In this document: positions 9,201 through 16,014 of the stretch, piece after piece | Layout of the letters: each line of letters begins with the position of its first letter | How positions within the stretch are numbered: position 1 is the stretch's first letter | Source of the DNA: Candidatus Gastranaerophilales bacterium | GTDB taxonomy: Bacteria; Cyanobacteriota; Vampirovibrionia; Gastranaerophilales; Gastranaerophilaceae | Direction: 5' to 3' | Length of the DNA stretch: 32,701 nucleotides | Assembly: GCA_947589115.1 (NCBI GenBank) | Contig: CANPZP010000018.1 | Span: forward strand, 1-32,701 | Program-made: the position numbers and the translations under genes | The notes under the pieces: model-generated | The model's input: the letters and a program-made list of their open reading frames with translations, nothing else | Database searches by the model: none | What the model was told of the DNA's origin: nothing

Positions 9201-9385
9201 TTTTTAAACTTTAATTCAACATCATAAAATGATTTGAAATTCCCTTTAACTTTGGCTTTTATTTCTGATTTACCCGCTTCAAAAGAAGCTACCTGCTCTT
9301 TTTGGTGGTATTCATATCCTCTTCGCCAGCTCCCGGGTGTTGAATTGTCTTTTAAATACTTAAAATTAAAATTACAAACAGTCAT
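6209..9385 (-). CDS. SWIM zinc-finger SNF2-family DEAD/DEAH helicase
   Basis: A 1058-residue SF2 ATPase of the SNF2/RapA-like group, expected to translocate on double-stranded DNA and remodel protein-DNA complexes. The N-terminus has a SWIM zinc finger, C69-x-C71-x6-C78-x-H80. A long middle region (about 95-590) corresponds to the bacterial SNF2-associated domain with no catalytic motif I recognise. The motor has Walker A DDMGLGKTLQA (620-630), motif II DESQ (717-720), SGTPIENKLEELWSVFDFLMPGFL (motif III area, about 745-768), and the helicase C-terminal motifs GGTGLNL (966-972) and DQATDRAYRIGQ (991-1002). Motif II is DESQ where many SF2 helicases have DEAH, which is normal for SNF2. It is alone with its own promoter. 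Specific role (transcription recycling, repair or defence) is not shown by the sequence; no restriction or methylase gene is near. Confidence 0.93.
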   Translation of the reverse strand: MTVCNFNFKYLKDNSTPGSWRRGYEYHQKEQVASFEAGKSEIKAKVKGNFKSFYDVELKFKKNGVEPSCSCPLKEKWCKHAIAVALKAIDNHVYEDFLERRFKIKPDYSDSQTQMNEHPDGGYVFHFNAKRRQNFFSILVMDRNTGKVIRDIEAILKGLIAAQKADENFELNNSQKVELAIFQQLLKNSRLDKKAGWYDIPIAKFDGFFQLLALADDVIDGKSKNKLVFCSQEWKLSLSVNFSMVGNVLLSLYWQRPDKDDIIPFEEVRYFSRQLKWGRYKNKIFPINIALSALPQNLIKSTFTDVKDAEGAKFLYEELPKLRELIPCEVSEIIDKLTLEQKPPINVVSMGLDYDGALKAELEFDYDGTRVAYSKSASKSPYVTIKKPKEDLLYWVRRNIAHEERAYQMLLACKFAPMQTNNLAIEKENAIDFYNYYLKQAGEGWLFIEKDDMSFFKLSPKPFELIADIDFASDTTDSFEVSLYGKVGDEEISFEEIYDLIVEGDKYLRVKNYGFVEVPGPDIFSLLKSFNTFDVYKNEDNKYIVKTFRAGLLSEMQNLGFKLKMSRKFSSFWKQISTFSTMDNAPLPKGVNAELREYQYKGFSWLWFLYKYGLNGILADDMGLGKTLQALTLLQKTKEKDKKAPNLVICPTSVVFNWENEVQKFIPTLKCLKLSGTERKEHFQEIPKNDIVITSYALIRRDFEKLKKFEFRYIILDESQNIKNPESITAKCIKTLNSQHKLALSGTPIENKLEELWSVFDFLMPGFLLNQSEFNYRYVTPIVDRSDKTVEKRLKSQIYPFILRRMKRDVAKDLPDKVENIAYCELTPEQKDFYLEVLDSTKEELFKSIAENGLEKSRMSIFSALLRLRQICCHPLLYDKDNKKEIKTSGKFEQLKSMLEEIISEGHRILLFSQFVNMLDIIKEWLNETGIKHEYLTGSTKNREEVVERFNKDESIPIFLVSLKAGGTGLNLTGADYVIHYDPWWNPAVEDQATDRAYRIGQTKKVFVYRLITKNTVEEKIQKLKQDKRNLVDSVISVDRNIGKTLTYADLQDIFSID

Positions 9386-9474
9386 GAAATCTCTTGTAGT
9401 ATATCTGCAAAAAAATATATAAATACTTTATATATTGAGCAGTAACAACCTTAACTTTTATATCTACAATGACT

Positions 9475-9502
9475 ATTATACATAAAATGAAAAATTTTTC
9501 AA
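9475..9502 (-). promoter_or_regulatory. Promoter of the SNF2 helicase gene
   Basis: On the minus strand TTGAAA (9502-9497), a 16-nt spacer and TATAAT (9480-9475). Predicted start about 9468, leaving an A/T-rich leader of roughly 80 nt before the ATG at 9385; only a weak GAGA-type ribosome binding site is visible. Confidence 0.6.
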
Positions 9503-9508
9503 GTCATT

Positions 9509-9539
9509 AAAAAAGAGAGGGCAAAATCCTCTCTTTTTT
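9509..9539. terminator. Bidirectional hairpin terminator at the end of the min operon
   Basis: AAAAAAGAGAGG / CCTCTCTTTTTT, 12-bp perfect stem with a 7-nt loop (GCAAAAT), T-runs on both strands. It lies just downstream of minE on the minus strand and upstream of the helicase promoter, so it ends minCDE transcription and insulates the helicase gene. Confidence 0.92.
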
Positions 9540-9564
9540 ACGTGAGTTTTTAATTGTGTTTGTC

Positions 9565-10149
9565 TTATTCATCCTTATTATCTTTGGATTTTTCAGATGC
9601 TTCTTGCGTTTCTTCCTCTAAGGCTTTTTCTTCAATAACTTCTTCTGCTTCTTCTGAATCCGATTCTTTTATCTCATCTTCTGATTCTGAAGGAACTTCA
9701 TTTTTATCATTTTCAGTTTCTTCATCTTCATCTTCTTCATCATCTTTTTCATCTTCATTTTGAACAGAATCTTCTGTTTCATCATCTTCATCAGATTCAT
9801 CATCCGAGTCATCAACTTTTGTTTCTTCTTCTTGAAGCTTTTTCCTGATTTCTTCAAGTTCTTCTTCTGTTTTAGCTCTTACGATAGGTATATTAAGCAT
9901 TAATGCTGCGGCATTACCTTCATTTTTTAAACCGATTTCAAGCTCATCTTTATTTATAACCACATATTTTGAAAAAACTTCAATTAATTCTTCTCTCATT
10001 TTATTCATGATTAACGGGTCTAATTTTGTTCTGTCATGCATTAAAATAACTTGAAGCCTGTTAGATGCGCATTCACTTGAATTGTCAGATTTTTCTATCT
10101 GAAATAATTCTAATATTTTGTTATATAAATCAGTAAAAAGTGTTTTCAT
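9565..10149 (-). CDS. minE: Cell division topological specificity factor MinE with long acidic C-terminal tail
   Basis: MinE stimulates the ATPase of membrane-bound MinD and drives the Min pattern that keeps FtsZ rings off the poles. Residues 1-92 resemble the whole normal MinE (about 85-95 residues): an amphipathic N-terminus MKTLFTDLYNKILELF, the RLQVILMHDR strand that contacts MinD, then the dimerisation part MREELIEVFSKYVVINKDELEIGL. Residues 93-194 have no counterpart in standard MinE: a charged helix (EEELEEIRKKLQEEE) followed by about 80 residues that are mostly Asp, Glu, Ser and Lys, low complexity and presumably disordered. The gene starts at the base after the minD stop, so translation is coupled. 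Identity as MinE is supported by position after minC and minD. Confidence 0.9.
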   Translation of the reverse strand: MKTLFTDLYNKILELFQIEKSDNSSECASNRLQVILMHDRTKLDPLIMNKMREELIEVFSKYVVINKDELEIGLKNEGNAAALMLNIPIVRAKTEEELEEIRKKLQEEETKVDDSDDESDEDDETEDSVQNEDEKDDEEDEDEETENDKNEVPSESEDEIKESDSEEAEEVIEEKALEEETQEASEKSKDNKDE

Positions 10150-10971
10150 TTATTGCTCCTTCCCTTGTTTTTTTAAACCGGAAAGGAATTTTTTTATTTT
10201 TCCCACAATATCCTTAGGCCGGTCTATATCTAAGAAAGGAACATCTTCTCCGTTTATTCTTCTTGCCACATTTATATATGCTTTACCCGCAAGGGATTTT
10301 TCATTATTAACAATAGGTTCACCTTTGTTTGTTGATGTTATAATCCCTGAATCTTCGGGAATAACCCCTATTTTCTGGCATGACAGAATATTTTCAACAT
10401 CCTCAACGCTCATCATATCATTTGACTTAATCATGTTAGGTCTTACACGATTAATAAGCAATTTATAGCTTTCAATTCCTTCTGCCGCTTCTAAAAGACC
10501 TATAATTCTGTCCGCATCTCTTACTGCTGACATTTCGGGAGTCGTTACCACTATTGCTTCAGATGCTCCTGCTATTGCAGTTTGAAATCCCTGTTCTATA
10601 CCTGCAGGACAGTCTACCAATATAAAATCATAGTCTTTTTTGAGTTTATCAGTAATTTTTTTCAATTGTTCTGCATTTACTGATGATTTATCTCTTGTTT
10701 GCGCCGCTGCAAGTAAACATAAATTAGGATTCTTTTTATCTTTTACCAATGCTTGTTTTAATTTGCATCTTTCTTCCACAACGTCAACAAGTGTATAAAC
10801 AATTCTGTTTTCTAACCCTAACAGTAAATCTAAATTTCTGAGTCCTATATCGGTATCAATAAGAACAACACTGTGTCCGTTTTTTGCAAGTGCGCTTCCG
10901 ATATTGGCGCTTGTAGTGGTTTTCCCCACTCCGCCTTTTCCGGATGTTATTACTATCACTCTCCCTGTCAT
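10150..10971 (-). CDS. minD: Septum site-determining ATPase MinD
   Basis: ParA/MinD-family ATPase that binds the inner membrane in the ATP state, recruits MinC, and is released by MinE. The deviant Walker A is SGKGGVGKTTT with signature lysine K12 and K17; switch I is IDTDIGLRNLDLLLGLE (38-54) and Walker B is DFILVDCPAGIEQG (115-128). The last 20 residues (VGKIKKFLSGLKKQ) form a basic amphipathic helix that serves as the membrane-targeting sequence, which separates MinD from Soj/ParA. Length 273 is typical. It lies 12 bp after minC and directly abuts minE. Confidence 0.97.
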   Translation of the reverse strand: MTGRVIVITSGKGGVGKTTTSANIGSALAKNGHSVVLIDTDIGLRNLDLLLGLENRIVYTLVDVVEERCKLKQALVKDKKNPNLCLLAAAQTRDKSSVNAEQLKKITDKLKKDYDFILVDCPAGIEQGFQTAIAGASEAIVVTTPEMSAVRDADRIIGLLEAAEGIESYKLLINRVRPNMIKSNDMMSVEDVENILSCQKIGVIPEDSGIITSTNKGEPIVNNEKSLAGKAYINVARRINGEDVPFLDIDRPKDIVGKIKKFLSGLKKQGKEQ

Positions 10972-10983
10972 CTAAACCGCTCC

Positions 10984-12003
10984 TTAATCGTTTATTTTAA
11001 ATACTACTATTTCACCGTTTATTATTCTCGCTTCTTCAGGCGTGAAAGAATTTGTTTTTTCAGCATATACTGAATTTAGTGAATCCGGCCGCCTTGAATA
11101 ACAATTTGCAATCCTGAGTTGTATTGCATTCATTTTTAATGCTCTTACTCTTGCTTTTTGATTCCCGCCTGCTCCGGCATGCGCTATTCCGCTTAATACT
11201 CCCCATACGGTTATATCTCCGAATGCAGTTATTTCACATCCCGGATGACAATCACCTATTATTACCACATTTCCTTCATAATTTATTACTTGTCCTGAAC
11301 GAATTGTTTGTTTTATATATTTTGTCGGGAATCCTTCAAGTTCTATATCCTCTTTCGTATATTCCGATTCGGGTACTATAATGTCGGTTAATTCTTCTTT
11401 TTGTTCAGCTTCTCTTTGAGTTGATTCTATCTCTAAAAATGTATTTTGAGCATAGGATGAATTAAAAATAACATCAAGTTCATCTTGTACGGTTGTTTCC
11501 GGCTCACTTTTTATTTCGCCGTTTGATTCCTCTTTATTAGGTTCAATTTCCTCTTTTATCTCTTGCTCTTCTTTATCTTTAATTACTGATTCAACGGAAT
11601 TTTCTATAGGTTCTTCTTCAACTATAACTTCTTCTTCTTTTGTTTCTTCTTTTATTTCTTCTTTTATCTCTTCCGCTAACTTATAAGGCATTGCGGGTTG
11701 AGCTTCTGTCGTGTTTTCATTTGATACATTTGATACTATTAATCCTAAAGATAATGCAACTTTTTCGGTATCAAATGATTTTGTTTCCATAGATGAAAGA
11801 GTTGAATCTATCCCGTTTATAAGAGATTTTATGCTCAATAATTGAGCTTGATTAAGACTTACATCTCCTAATTTTAAACATATTCTTTTATTTCTTGCTT
11901 CTTCTTTATCTAAAACGGCACTTAATTCAAAAATTATTTCAGGTGCACTGTTTATTTCGCCTAAATCTATAACATACATATTGTCATTAAAAAATTGTTC
12001 CAT
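10984..12003 (-). CDS. minC: Septum site-determining protein MinC with an extended acidic linker
   Basis: FtsZ polymerisation inhibitor that works with MinD. The C-terminal beta-helix domain is clear: TIRSGQVINYEGNVVIIGD, then HPGCEITAFGDITVWGVLSGIAHAGAGG, then ARVRALKMNAIQLRIA. The N-terminal about 95 residues are a diverged MinC_N domain. Between them lies a linker of about 130 residues dominated by Glu, Lys, Ile and Val (for example KEEIKEETKEEEVIVEEE), much longer than in E. coli MinC (231 residues in total). I chose the ATG at 12003, preceded by AGAGAG; an in-frame TTG at 12024 would add seven residues (MRGIREI) but has no ribosome binding site. First gene of minC-minD-minE. Confidence 0.92.
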   Translation of the reverse strand: MEQFFNDNMYVIDLGEINSAPEIIFELSAVLDKEEARNKRICLKLGDVSLNQAQLLSIKSLINGIDSTLSSMETKSFDTEKVALSLGLIVSNVSNENTTEAQPAMPYKLAEEIKEEIKEETKEEEVIVEEEPIENSVESVIKDKEEQEIKEEIEPNKEESNGEIKSEPETTVQDELDVIFNSSYAQNTFLEIESTQREAEQKEELTDIIVPESEYTKEDIELEGFPTKYIKQTIRSGQVINYEGNVVIIGDCHPGCEITAFGDITVWGVLSGIAHAGAGGNQKARVRALKMNAIQLRIANCYSRRPDSLNSVYAEKTNSFTPEEARIINGEIVVFKIND

Positions 12004-12076
12004 AATCTCTCTTATCCCTCTCAAGGTAATTTAAGATTTTAATCGCCCATAATCCATAATCTGTATTACACTTTTT

Positions 12077-12105
12077 AGAATATCTTAAATCTTATAATAT
12101 TTCAA
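12077..12105 (-). promoter_or_regulatory. Promoter of the minCDE operon
   Basis: Minus strand TTGAAA (12105-12100), 17-nt spacer, TATTCT (12082-12077). Predicted start about 12070, giving a leader of about 67 nt before the ATG at 12003; the leader contains a short tandem ATTATGG repeat. Confidence 0.6.
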
Positions 12106-12228
12106 ATAAAAAAGACTTTAATGTATAGTTTTATAACTGAATGGTCTTAAACTAAATTTACATTTCGGCTCAAAGCCATACATATTAATATATACAGAAA
12201 AAATTTTTTTGCCTTGATTTAAAAAAAA

Positions 12229-12257
12229 TTGTCCTTAAATTTTAAATAAGGCATAAT
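12229..12257 (+). promoter_or_regulatory. Promoter of the exported HExxH protein gene
   Basis: TTGTCC (12229-12234), 17-nt spacer, CATAAT (12252-12257). Predicted start about 12264, some 20 nt before the ATG at 12285. The rest of the 12025-12284 region holds the divergent minC promoter and weak AT-rich inverted repeats; no gene seen. Confidence 0.5.
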
Positions 12258-12284
12258 AGAATTATAAGATTAGGTTAGGGATAT

Positions 12285-12998
12285 ATGAAAAAAGAAAAAC
12301 TAATATTAATAATTTCGGGATTATTGTTATTACAAGTAAATCAAGCAATGGCGAATAATATGCTGCCCGGACTTGATGAAAGTAAAATGATTTCACAACA
12401 GGAAGAAGAAGGCTTAAGCGTTAATAAGCCCGAGTTTGATACTGATGCATATGCCAAAAAATACAGAAGAGTTACAAAAGACGGCGCAGTTATGCAAGCT
12501 ATGGAGCTTATGCAAAGCGTTAATATTGCCAAATACTCTTATAATGCTTTAATGGGAAATAACTTAACGGAAAAGCCATTTAAAATTGAATTTAAAAATA
12601 TTTCGGAAATCCGAGAAGAATATGCATCATTTGATGCTTTAGGGTGGAAGAAAAAAGGTGTTTTATACATATATATTAACGAAAAACATAGAAATGCTCC
12701 GCCTGAAGCCATAGCTGCTCTTTTAGCACACGAAGCGATACATCAGGATGAGTTTGCTTCCTTGAATGAAGAAACCTATGCCTGGACATTGGAAGCCGCA
12801 ACGTGGATGAAGCTTGCCGAAAAAAATCCGAGCGTTTTAAAAAGCCCGTCATCTTTGGTTACAAGAGAAAATATGCTGAAAAAACTTTTTGAAAAAGGTG
12901 ATTATACGAATAAATATATAAAGAAGGCGGTATATACAAATCCCGGATATAAAAATCTGCCAACACGCTCGCCCGGCTTTGAAGATGAAGATATATAA
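12285..12998 (+). CDS. Secreted putative zinc metallopeptidase (HExxH)
   Basis: A 237-residue exported protein. Residues 1-23 are a signal peptide (KKEK, hydrophobic LILIISGLLLLQV, then AMA). Residues 140-170 read PPEAIAALLAHEAIHQDEFASLNEETYAW: H149-E150-x-x-H153 is a gluzincin-type zinc motif with helix-forming flanks, and E162 or E163 about 10 residues later is a plausible third ligand. Before it, KKGVLYIYINEKHR looks like the edge strand of such a peptidase fold. The family is not one I can name; catalytic activity is inferred from the motif only. It is transcribed alone from a reasonable promoter, divergent from minCDE. The tail (KNLPTRSPGFEDEDI) is polar and probably unstructured. Confidence 0.75.
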   Translation: MKKEKLILIISGLLLLQVNQAMANNMLPGLDESKMISQQEEEGLSVNKPEFDTDAYAKKYRRVTKDGAVMQAMELMQSVNIAKYSYNALMGNNLTEKPFKIEFKNISEIREEYASFDALGWKKKGVLYIYINEKHRNAPPEAIAALLAHEAIHQDEFASLNEETYAWTLEAATWMKLAEKNPSVLKSPSSLVTRENMLKKLFEKGDYTNKYIKKAVYTNPGYKNLPTRSPGFEDEDI

Positions 12999-13033
12999 TT
13001 ACTAAAAGTAGTACCAAACAAGCATAAACACGA

Positions 13034-13709
13034 TTAATTTAAAAGCCAAGATTTGTAATAACAAGGCGGATTTGGGCATGTCGGGCTTTCAACTGTCAAA
13101 TCAGAAAAGTAAAGAGGTGCCACTTTTGACGGAACGGAGGGATTCGGGCAGGTACCTCCTTCAGCTGCGCAAATTCTACTTCCTTTTTCATCAACAAATG
13201 TGAAAAAGAATATATCTTTACCCGCTCTATTGGGTTTTCTGTTTCCGTTTGTGTCTACAATAAATATATTTTCATATGCGCTGAATTGTGCCCACACTCT
13301 CCCTGATGAATCTATAAATAATTCTTTATTGCCGCTGCAATTTGGGAAACACCAATATTCTTCTTTACTTTTCCAACAGTCGGTAAAGTTTGAATTATCG
13401 CAGGTTTTAGTTATAATAAAGGACTTTTTTATCTGTTCCCACTCTTGTAAAGTGATTTTTGCATCAGCTTTATTTTCTCTCATCGGAAACTCACCAAACG
13501 CAATACTTTTTAAAAGAGCGTTAGTTAAATCGGTATGAGCTTTTTTGTATGAGGTTTTAAATTCTTGTTCTTGAGTATGGTTTAAAATCATGGGAACTGT
13601 TATAGCCGCAACAACTCCTATAACCGTAATAGCTATAAGAAGCTCAGATAAAGTAAATGAAAGCGTTTTTCCGCCACGGGGGGGGGTAGATTTGATGTTT
13701 ATTTCCCAT
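13034..13709 (-). CDS. Type IV pilin-like (pseudopilin) protein, leader out of frame because of a C9 tract
   Basis: The open frame contains a prepilin segment, GGKTLSFTLSELLIAITVIGV followed by VAAITVP, i.e. a peptidase site with the invariant Glu at +5, then a hydrophobic helix. The globular part is Cys-rich and has FIVDTNGNRKPNRAGKD, reminiscent of the calcium-site loop of GspG-like pseudopilins. As read, this frame has no ATG, GTG or TTG before the internal Met at 13591, which lies inside the pilin helix. The likely start, ATG at 13709, is one base out of frame, and a run of nine C (minus strand, 13686-13678) lies between them. With eight C the leader would read MGNKHQIYPPRGGKTLSFTLSE. A good promoter lies upstream. 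The cell may switch this gene by slippage, or the run may be a sequencing error. Function: probably a minor (pseudo)pilin of a type II secretion or type IV pilus machine. Confidence 0.8.
13678..13686 (-). repeat. Homopolymeric C9 tract in the pilin-like leader
   Basis: Nine consecutive G on the + strand (C on the coding strand), between the ATG at 13709 and the prepilin cleavage motif. This is a strikingly GC-pure run in very AT-rich DNA. Changing its length by -1 or +2 would join the ATG to the pilin frame. Confidence 0.95.
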
Positions 13710-13740
13710 ATTTTCTCTTAATTATCACTTAGTATAATTA

Positions 13741-13769
13741 ATAATATCACACAGAATTATTAATGACAA
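13741..13769 (-). promoter_or_regulatory. Promoter of the pilin-like gene
   Basis: Minus strand TTGTCA (13769-13764), 17-nt spacer, TATTAT (13746-13741). Predicted start about 13734, giving a leader of about 25 nt to the ATG at 13709. This supports the out-of-frame ATG as the intended start. Confidence 0.6.
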
Positions 13770-13847
13770 GAATTTTCAAGAAATAGAAAAATTCTTATAG
13801 CAAGAGTTTAAAAAATATGATAGTATATGAAAAAAAGGAAAAACATT

Positions 13848-15485
13848 ATGCAGACTACACCAAAAAAATTATCACATCTTTTAAGAGCAAGATTCCCATA
13901 TATTTATATATCTTCTTATGAAGAAGAAAGAGCCACAAAATTTATTAAAGATATAGTAACGGATATTGCACAGGTAAAATATCCGAGAGAAGTATTTATT
14001 TGGACTCAGGCAAACGGATTAAAAAATTATGAAAATAAGACAATGGCAAGTGCACAAGATGCCAATTCCGTTATATCTTATATTGAAAAATATAATAAAG
14101 ATGCAGTATTTATTCTATACGATTTTCACGTATTTTTCGGGCATAAACAAAGACCGGCTGACCCTGTTATTGTTCGTGCTTTAAGAGATTTAATCCCTGT
14201 TCTGAAAACAAGTCAGGTAAGAAAAAATATTATATTTATATCTCCTGATTTGGTTATTCCGGACACATTAAAAAAAGATATAGTAATATATGATTTTCCG
14301 TTACCTAAATTAGAAGAAATCAAAGAACGATTAGATAAAATGATTTTAGGTAATAAAGGAATAAATACAACAACTCTTGCCGAAGAAGATAAAGATAAAA
14401 TATGTAAAGCCGCATTAGGTTTAACAATGCAGGAGGCTGAAAATGCGTTTGCTCTTGCAATGGTTAATGACGGGAAACTTAATAAAAATGATATTTCCGT
14501 TATTTTAGAAGAAAAAATGCAGGTAATAAGAAAAACAGGAATGCTGGAATATGTCCAAAGTGATTTAGGCATTAATGATATAGGCGGATTAGACAACCTG
14601 AAAAAATGGTTATTGAAGCGTAACAATTCATGGTCTGAAAGGGCGAAAAAATACTGTTTGCCTGCGCCAAAAGGTGTTTTGGTAACAGGAATCCCCGGAT
14701 GCGGAAAAAGTTTAACCGCTAAAGCCATGAGTACTATCTGGCAATTACCCTTGTTAAGACTTGATTTAGGTAAAATATTCAGCGGAATAGTAGGAAGTTC
14801 CGAAGAAAATATGCGAAAAGCCATACAAACAGTAGAAGCTGTTGCCCCCGCAATATTATGGGTGGATGAAATTGAAAAAGGACTTAACGGAGTATCTTCT
14901 GCTAATGATAGCGGTGTTTCTTCGAGAATTTTCGGTACTTTCCTGACTTGGATGCAGGAAAAAACCGCACCTGTTTTCGTTATTGCAACGGCTAATAATA
15001 TCAGCCAACTGCCCTCCGAGTTGTTAAGAAAAGGTCGTTTTGATGAAATATTCTTTGTTGATTTACCTACATTAAAAGAACGTGAGGAAATTTTCAAAGT
15101 ACACTTGGCTAAACGTTTAAAAGATGAAGAAGTTTGCGCAAACATAAAACCTGATGATAACGAAATTATAAGCAAACTTGCACAAATGACGGAAGGATTT
15201 ATTGGTTCTGAAATTGAGCAGGTAGTTATTTCCGCATTATGCGATGCATTTTTTGAGAATAGAGCGCTTGAATTTTCCGATTTTGAAAAGGCGGTTAAAA
15301 ATACTGTTCCGTTATCTCAAACCCAAAAAGAACAAATACTTGCCATAAGAAGCTGGGCTAATGTAAGAGCAGTAAGCGCTTCTTCTAAAGAAAATATTGA
15401 TAATTATGTAGAAGTTCAATCTCAGGATAAGCCTGATGAACAAGATGTAACTTCTTCTCGTGGCGGAAGAAGGCTAGATGTATAG
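13848..15485 (+). CDS. Ycf46-like AAA+ ATPase
   Basis: AAA+ ATPase resembling the Ycf46 proteins of Cyanobacteria and plastids, whose role is not well understood (linked to inorganic carbon use in one cyanobacterium). Numbering from this ATG (545 residues): a degenerate N-terminal ATPase-like domain (about 10-160, with LLRARFPYIYISSYEEER), a helical segment, then the AAA module with Walker A GIPGCGKSLTAK (281-292), Walker B ILWVDEIEKG (336-345) and RKGRFDE with the arginine finger (394-400). The ATG at 13848 is preceded by AAGGAA at 7 nt; an in-frame ATG at 13827 adds seven residues (MKKRKNI) but would place this ribosome binding site inside the gene, and a TATGAT -10 box (13816-13821) implies transcription starts near 13828. 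First gene of a three-gene operon. Confidence 0.88.
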   Translation: MQTTPKKLSHLLRARFPYIYISSYEEERATKFIKDIVTDIAQVKYPREVFIWTQANGLKNYENKTMASAQDANSVISYIEKYNKDAVFILYDFHVFFGHKQRPADPVIVRALRDLIPVLKTSQVRKNIIFISPDLVIPDTLKKDIVIYDFPLPKLEEIKERLDKMILGNKGINTTTLAEEDKDKICKAALGLTMQEAENAFALAMVNDGKLNKNDISVILEEKMQVIRKTGMLEYVQSDLGINDIGGLDNLKKWLLKRNNSWSERAKKYCLPAPKGVLVTGIPGCGKSLTAKAMSTIWQLPLLRLDLGKIFSGIVGSSEENMRKAIQTVEAVAPAILWVDEIEKGLNGVSSANDSGVSSRIFGTFLTWMQEKTAPVFVIATANNISQLPSELLRKGRFDEIFFVDLPTLKEREEIFKVHLAKRLKDEEVCANIKPDDNEIISKLAQMTEGFIGSEIEQVVISALCDAFFENRALEFSDFEKAVKNTVPLSQTQKEQILAIRSWANVRAVSASSKENIDNYVEVQSQDKPDEQDVTSSRGGRRLDV

Positions 15486-15494
15486 GAGATTTTT

Positions 15495-16010
15495 ATGTCA
15501 GTAACAGTAACAGCAGTTCCTTTTTTGCTTTTTTCTACTATAGTACCTGCTTGTATTACTATGGTAGCAGGTGTTGTTGATGCCGTTCAAACAGGTAATA
15601 ATATTGACCAAAGTGAAAAACTGCATTTATCTGAAGAAGCTATTAAAAAAATATTTAACAGAAAATTTGAAACCGTAATAGTAGATAAAGATACACTAAT
15701 AAAAACCTTAGTTGAACACGGAGCAAATAATGTTTCCGAAACAGAAAATAGTGTTTCTTGTGATTTAGAGGCTTTTCATTTGAACTTTGTAAAAGATAAT
15801 CAAGAAGCACCTTATGGTCTGGTTATAAGTTATAATGAAGAAAAAGGTCTTGATGAACTCGTTGAAAATATAAGTTCGGAATACACAACCAATGCACAAG
15901 AAGCTTCTTATAATAAAATTAAAGAGCGTTTGGAAGCTCAAAAACTTACTATTGAATCTGAAGAAGTTCTTGATGATGATTCTATTGTTTTAACGGTTAA
16001 TTTGGAGTAA
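15495..16010 (+). CDS. DUF1257/Ycf35-like protein with hydrophobic N-terminus
   Basis: A 171-residue protein. Residues 1-30 are hydrophobic (AVPFLLFSTIVPACITMVAGVV), either a membrane anchor or a buried helix. The rest alternates strands and helices: DKDTLIKTLVEHGANNVSE, then a short strand region, LVISYNEEKGLDELVENIS, and a C-terminal SYNKIKERLEAQKLTIESEEV followed by a Val/Leu strand. This C-terminal pattern resembles DUF1257 (Ycf35), and in Cyanobacteria ycf35, ycf46-type and DUF2997 genes are associated; the context helped the call. Similarity is weak by eye and the N-terminal hydrophobic stretch is not typical. AGGAG in the ycf46 stop region precedes the ATG (9 bp between genes), so it is co-translated with the ATPase. 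Confidence 0.6.
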   Translation: MSVTVTAVPFLLFSTIVPACITMVAGVVDAVQTGNNIDQSEKLHLSEEAIKKIFNRKFETVIVDKDTLIKTLVEHGANNVSETENSVSCDLEAFHLNFVKDNQEAPYGLVISYNEEKGLDELVENISSEYTTNAQEASYNKIKERLEAQKLTIESEEVLDDDSIVLTVNLE

Positions 16011-16014
16011 TAAA

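Noticed and set aside
9554-9763. Ser-rich reading frame opposite minE
   Set aside because: It is the antisense shadow of the Glu/Asp-rich tail (GAA/GAT read as TTC/ATC-type codons), with no ribosome binding site or homology.
12022-12024. TTG start for minC, seven residues longer
   Set aside because: No ribosome binding site precedes it; the ATG at 12003 follows an AGAGAG.
12112-12148. AAGAC/GTCTT with inner AGTT/AACT inverted repeats between minC and the HExxH gene
   Set aside because: Short, AT-rich and loosely spaced; expected by chance in such DNA. No T-tract.
13827-13847. Upstream ATG of the ycf46-like gene (adds MKKRKNI)
   Set aside because: It would place the AAGGAA ribosome binding site inside the gene, and the -10 box TATGAT implies transcription begins at about this ATG; the ATG at 13848 is better spaced.
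14213-15175. 320-codon open frame antisense to ycf46
   Set aside because: Shadow frame from base composition of the AAA+ gene; no start context and no recognisable motif.
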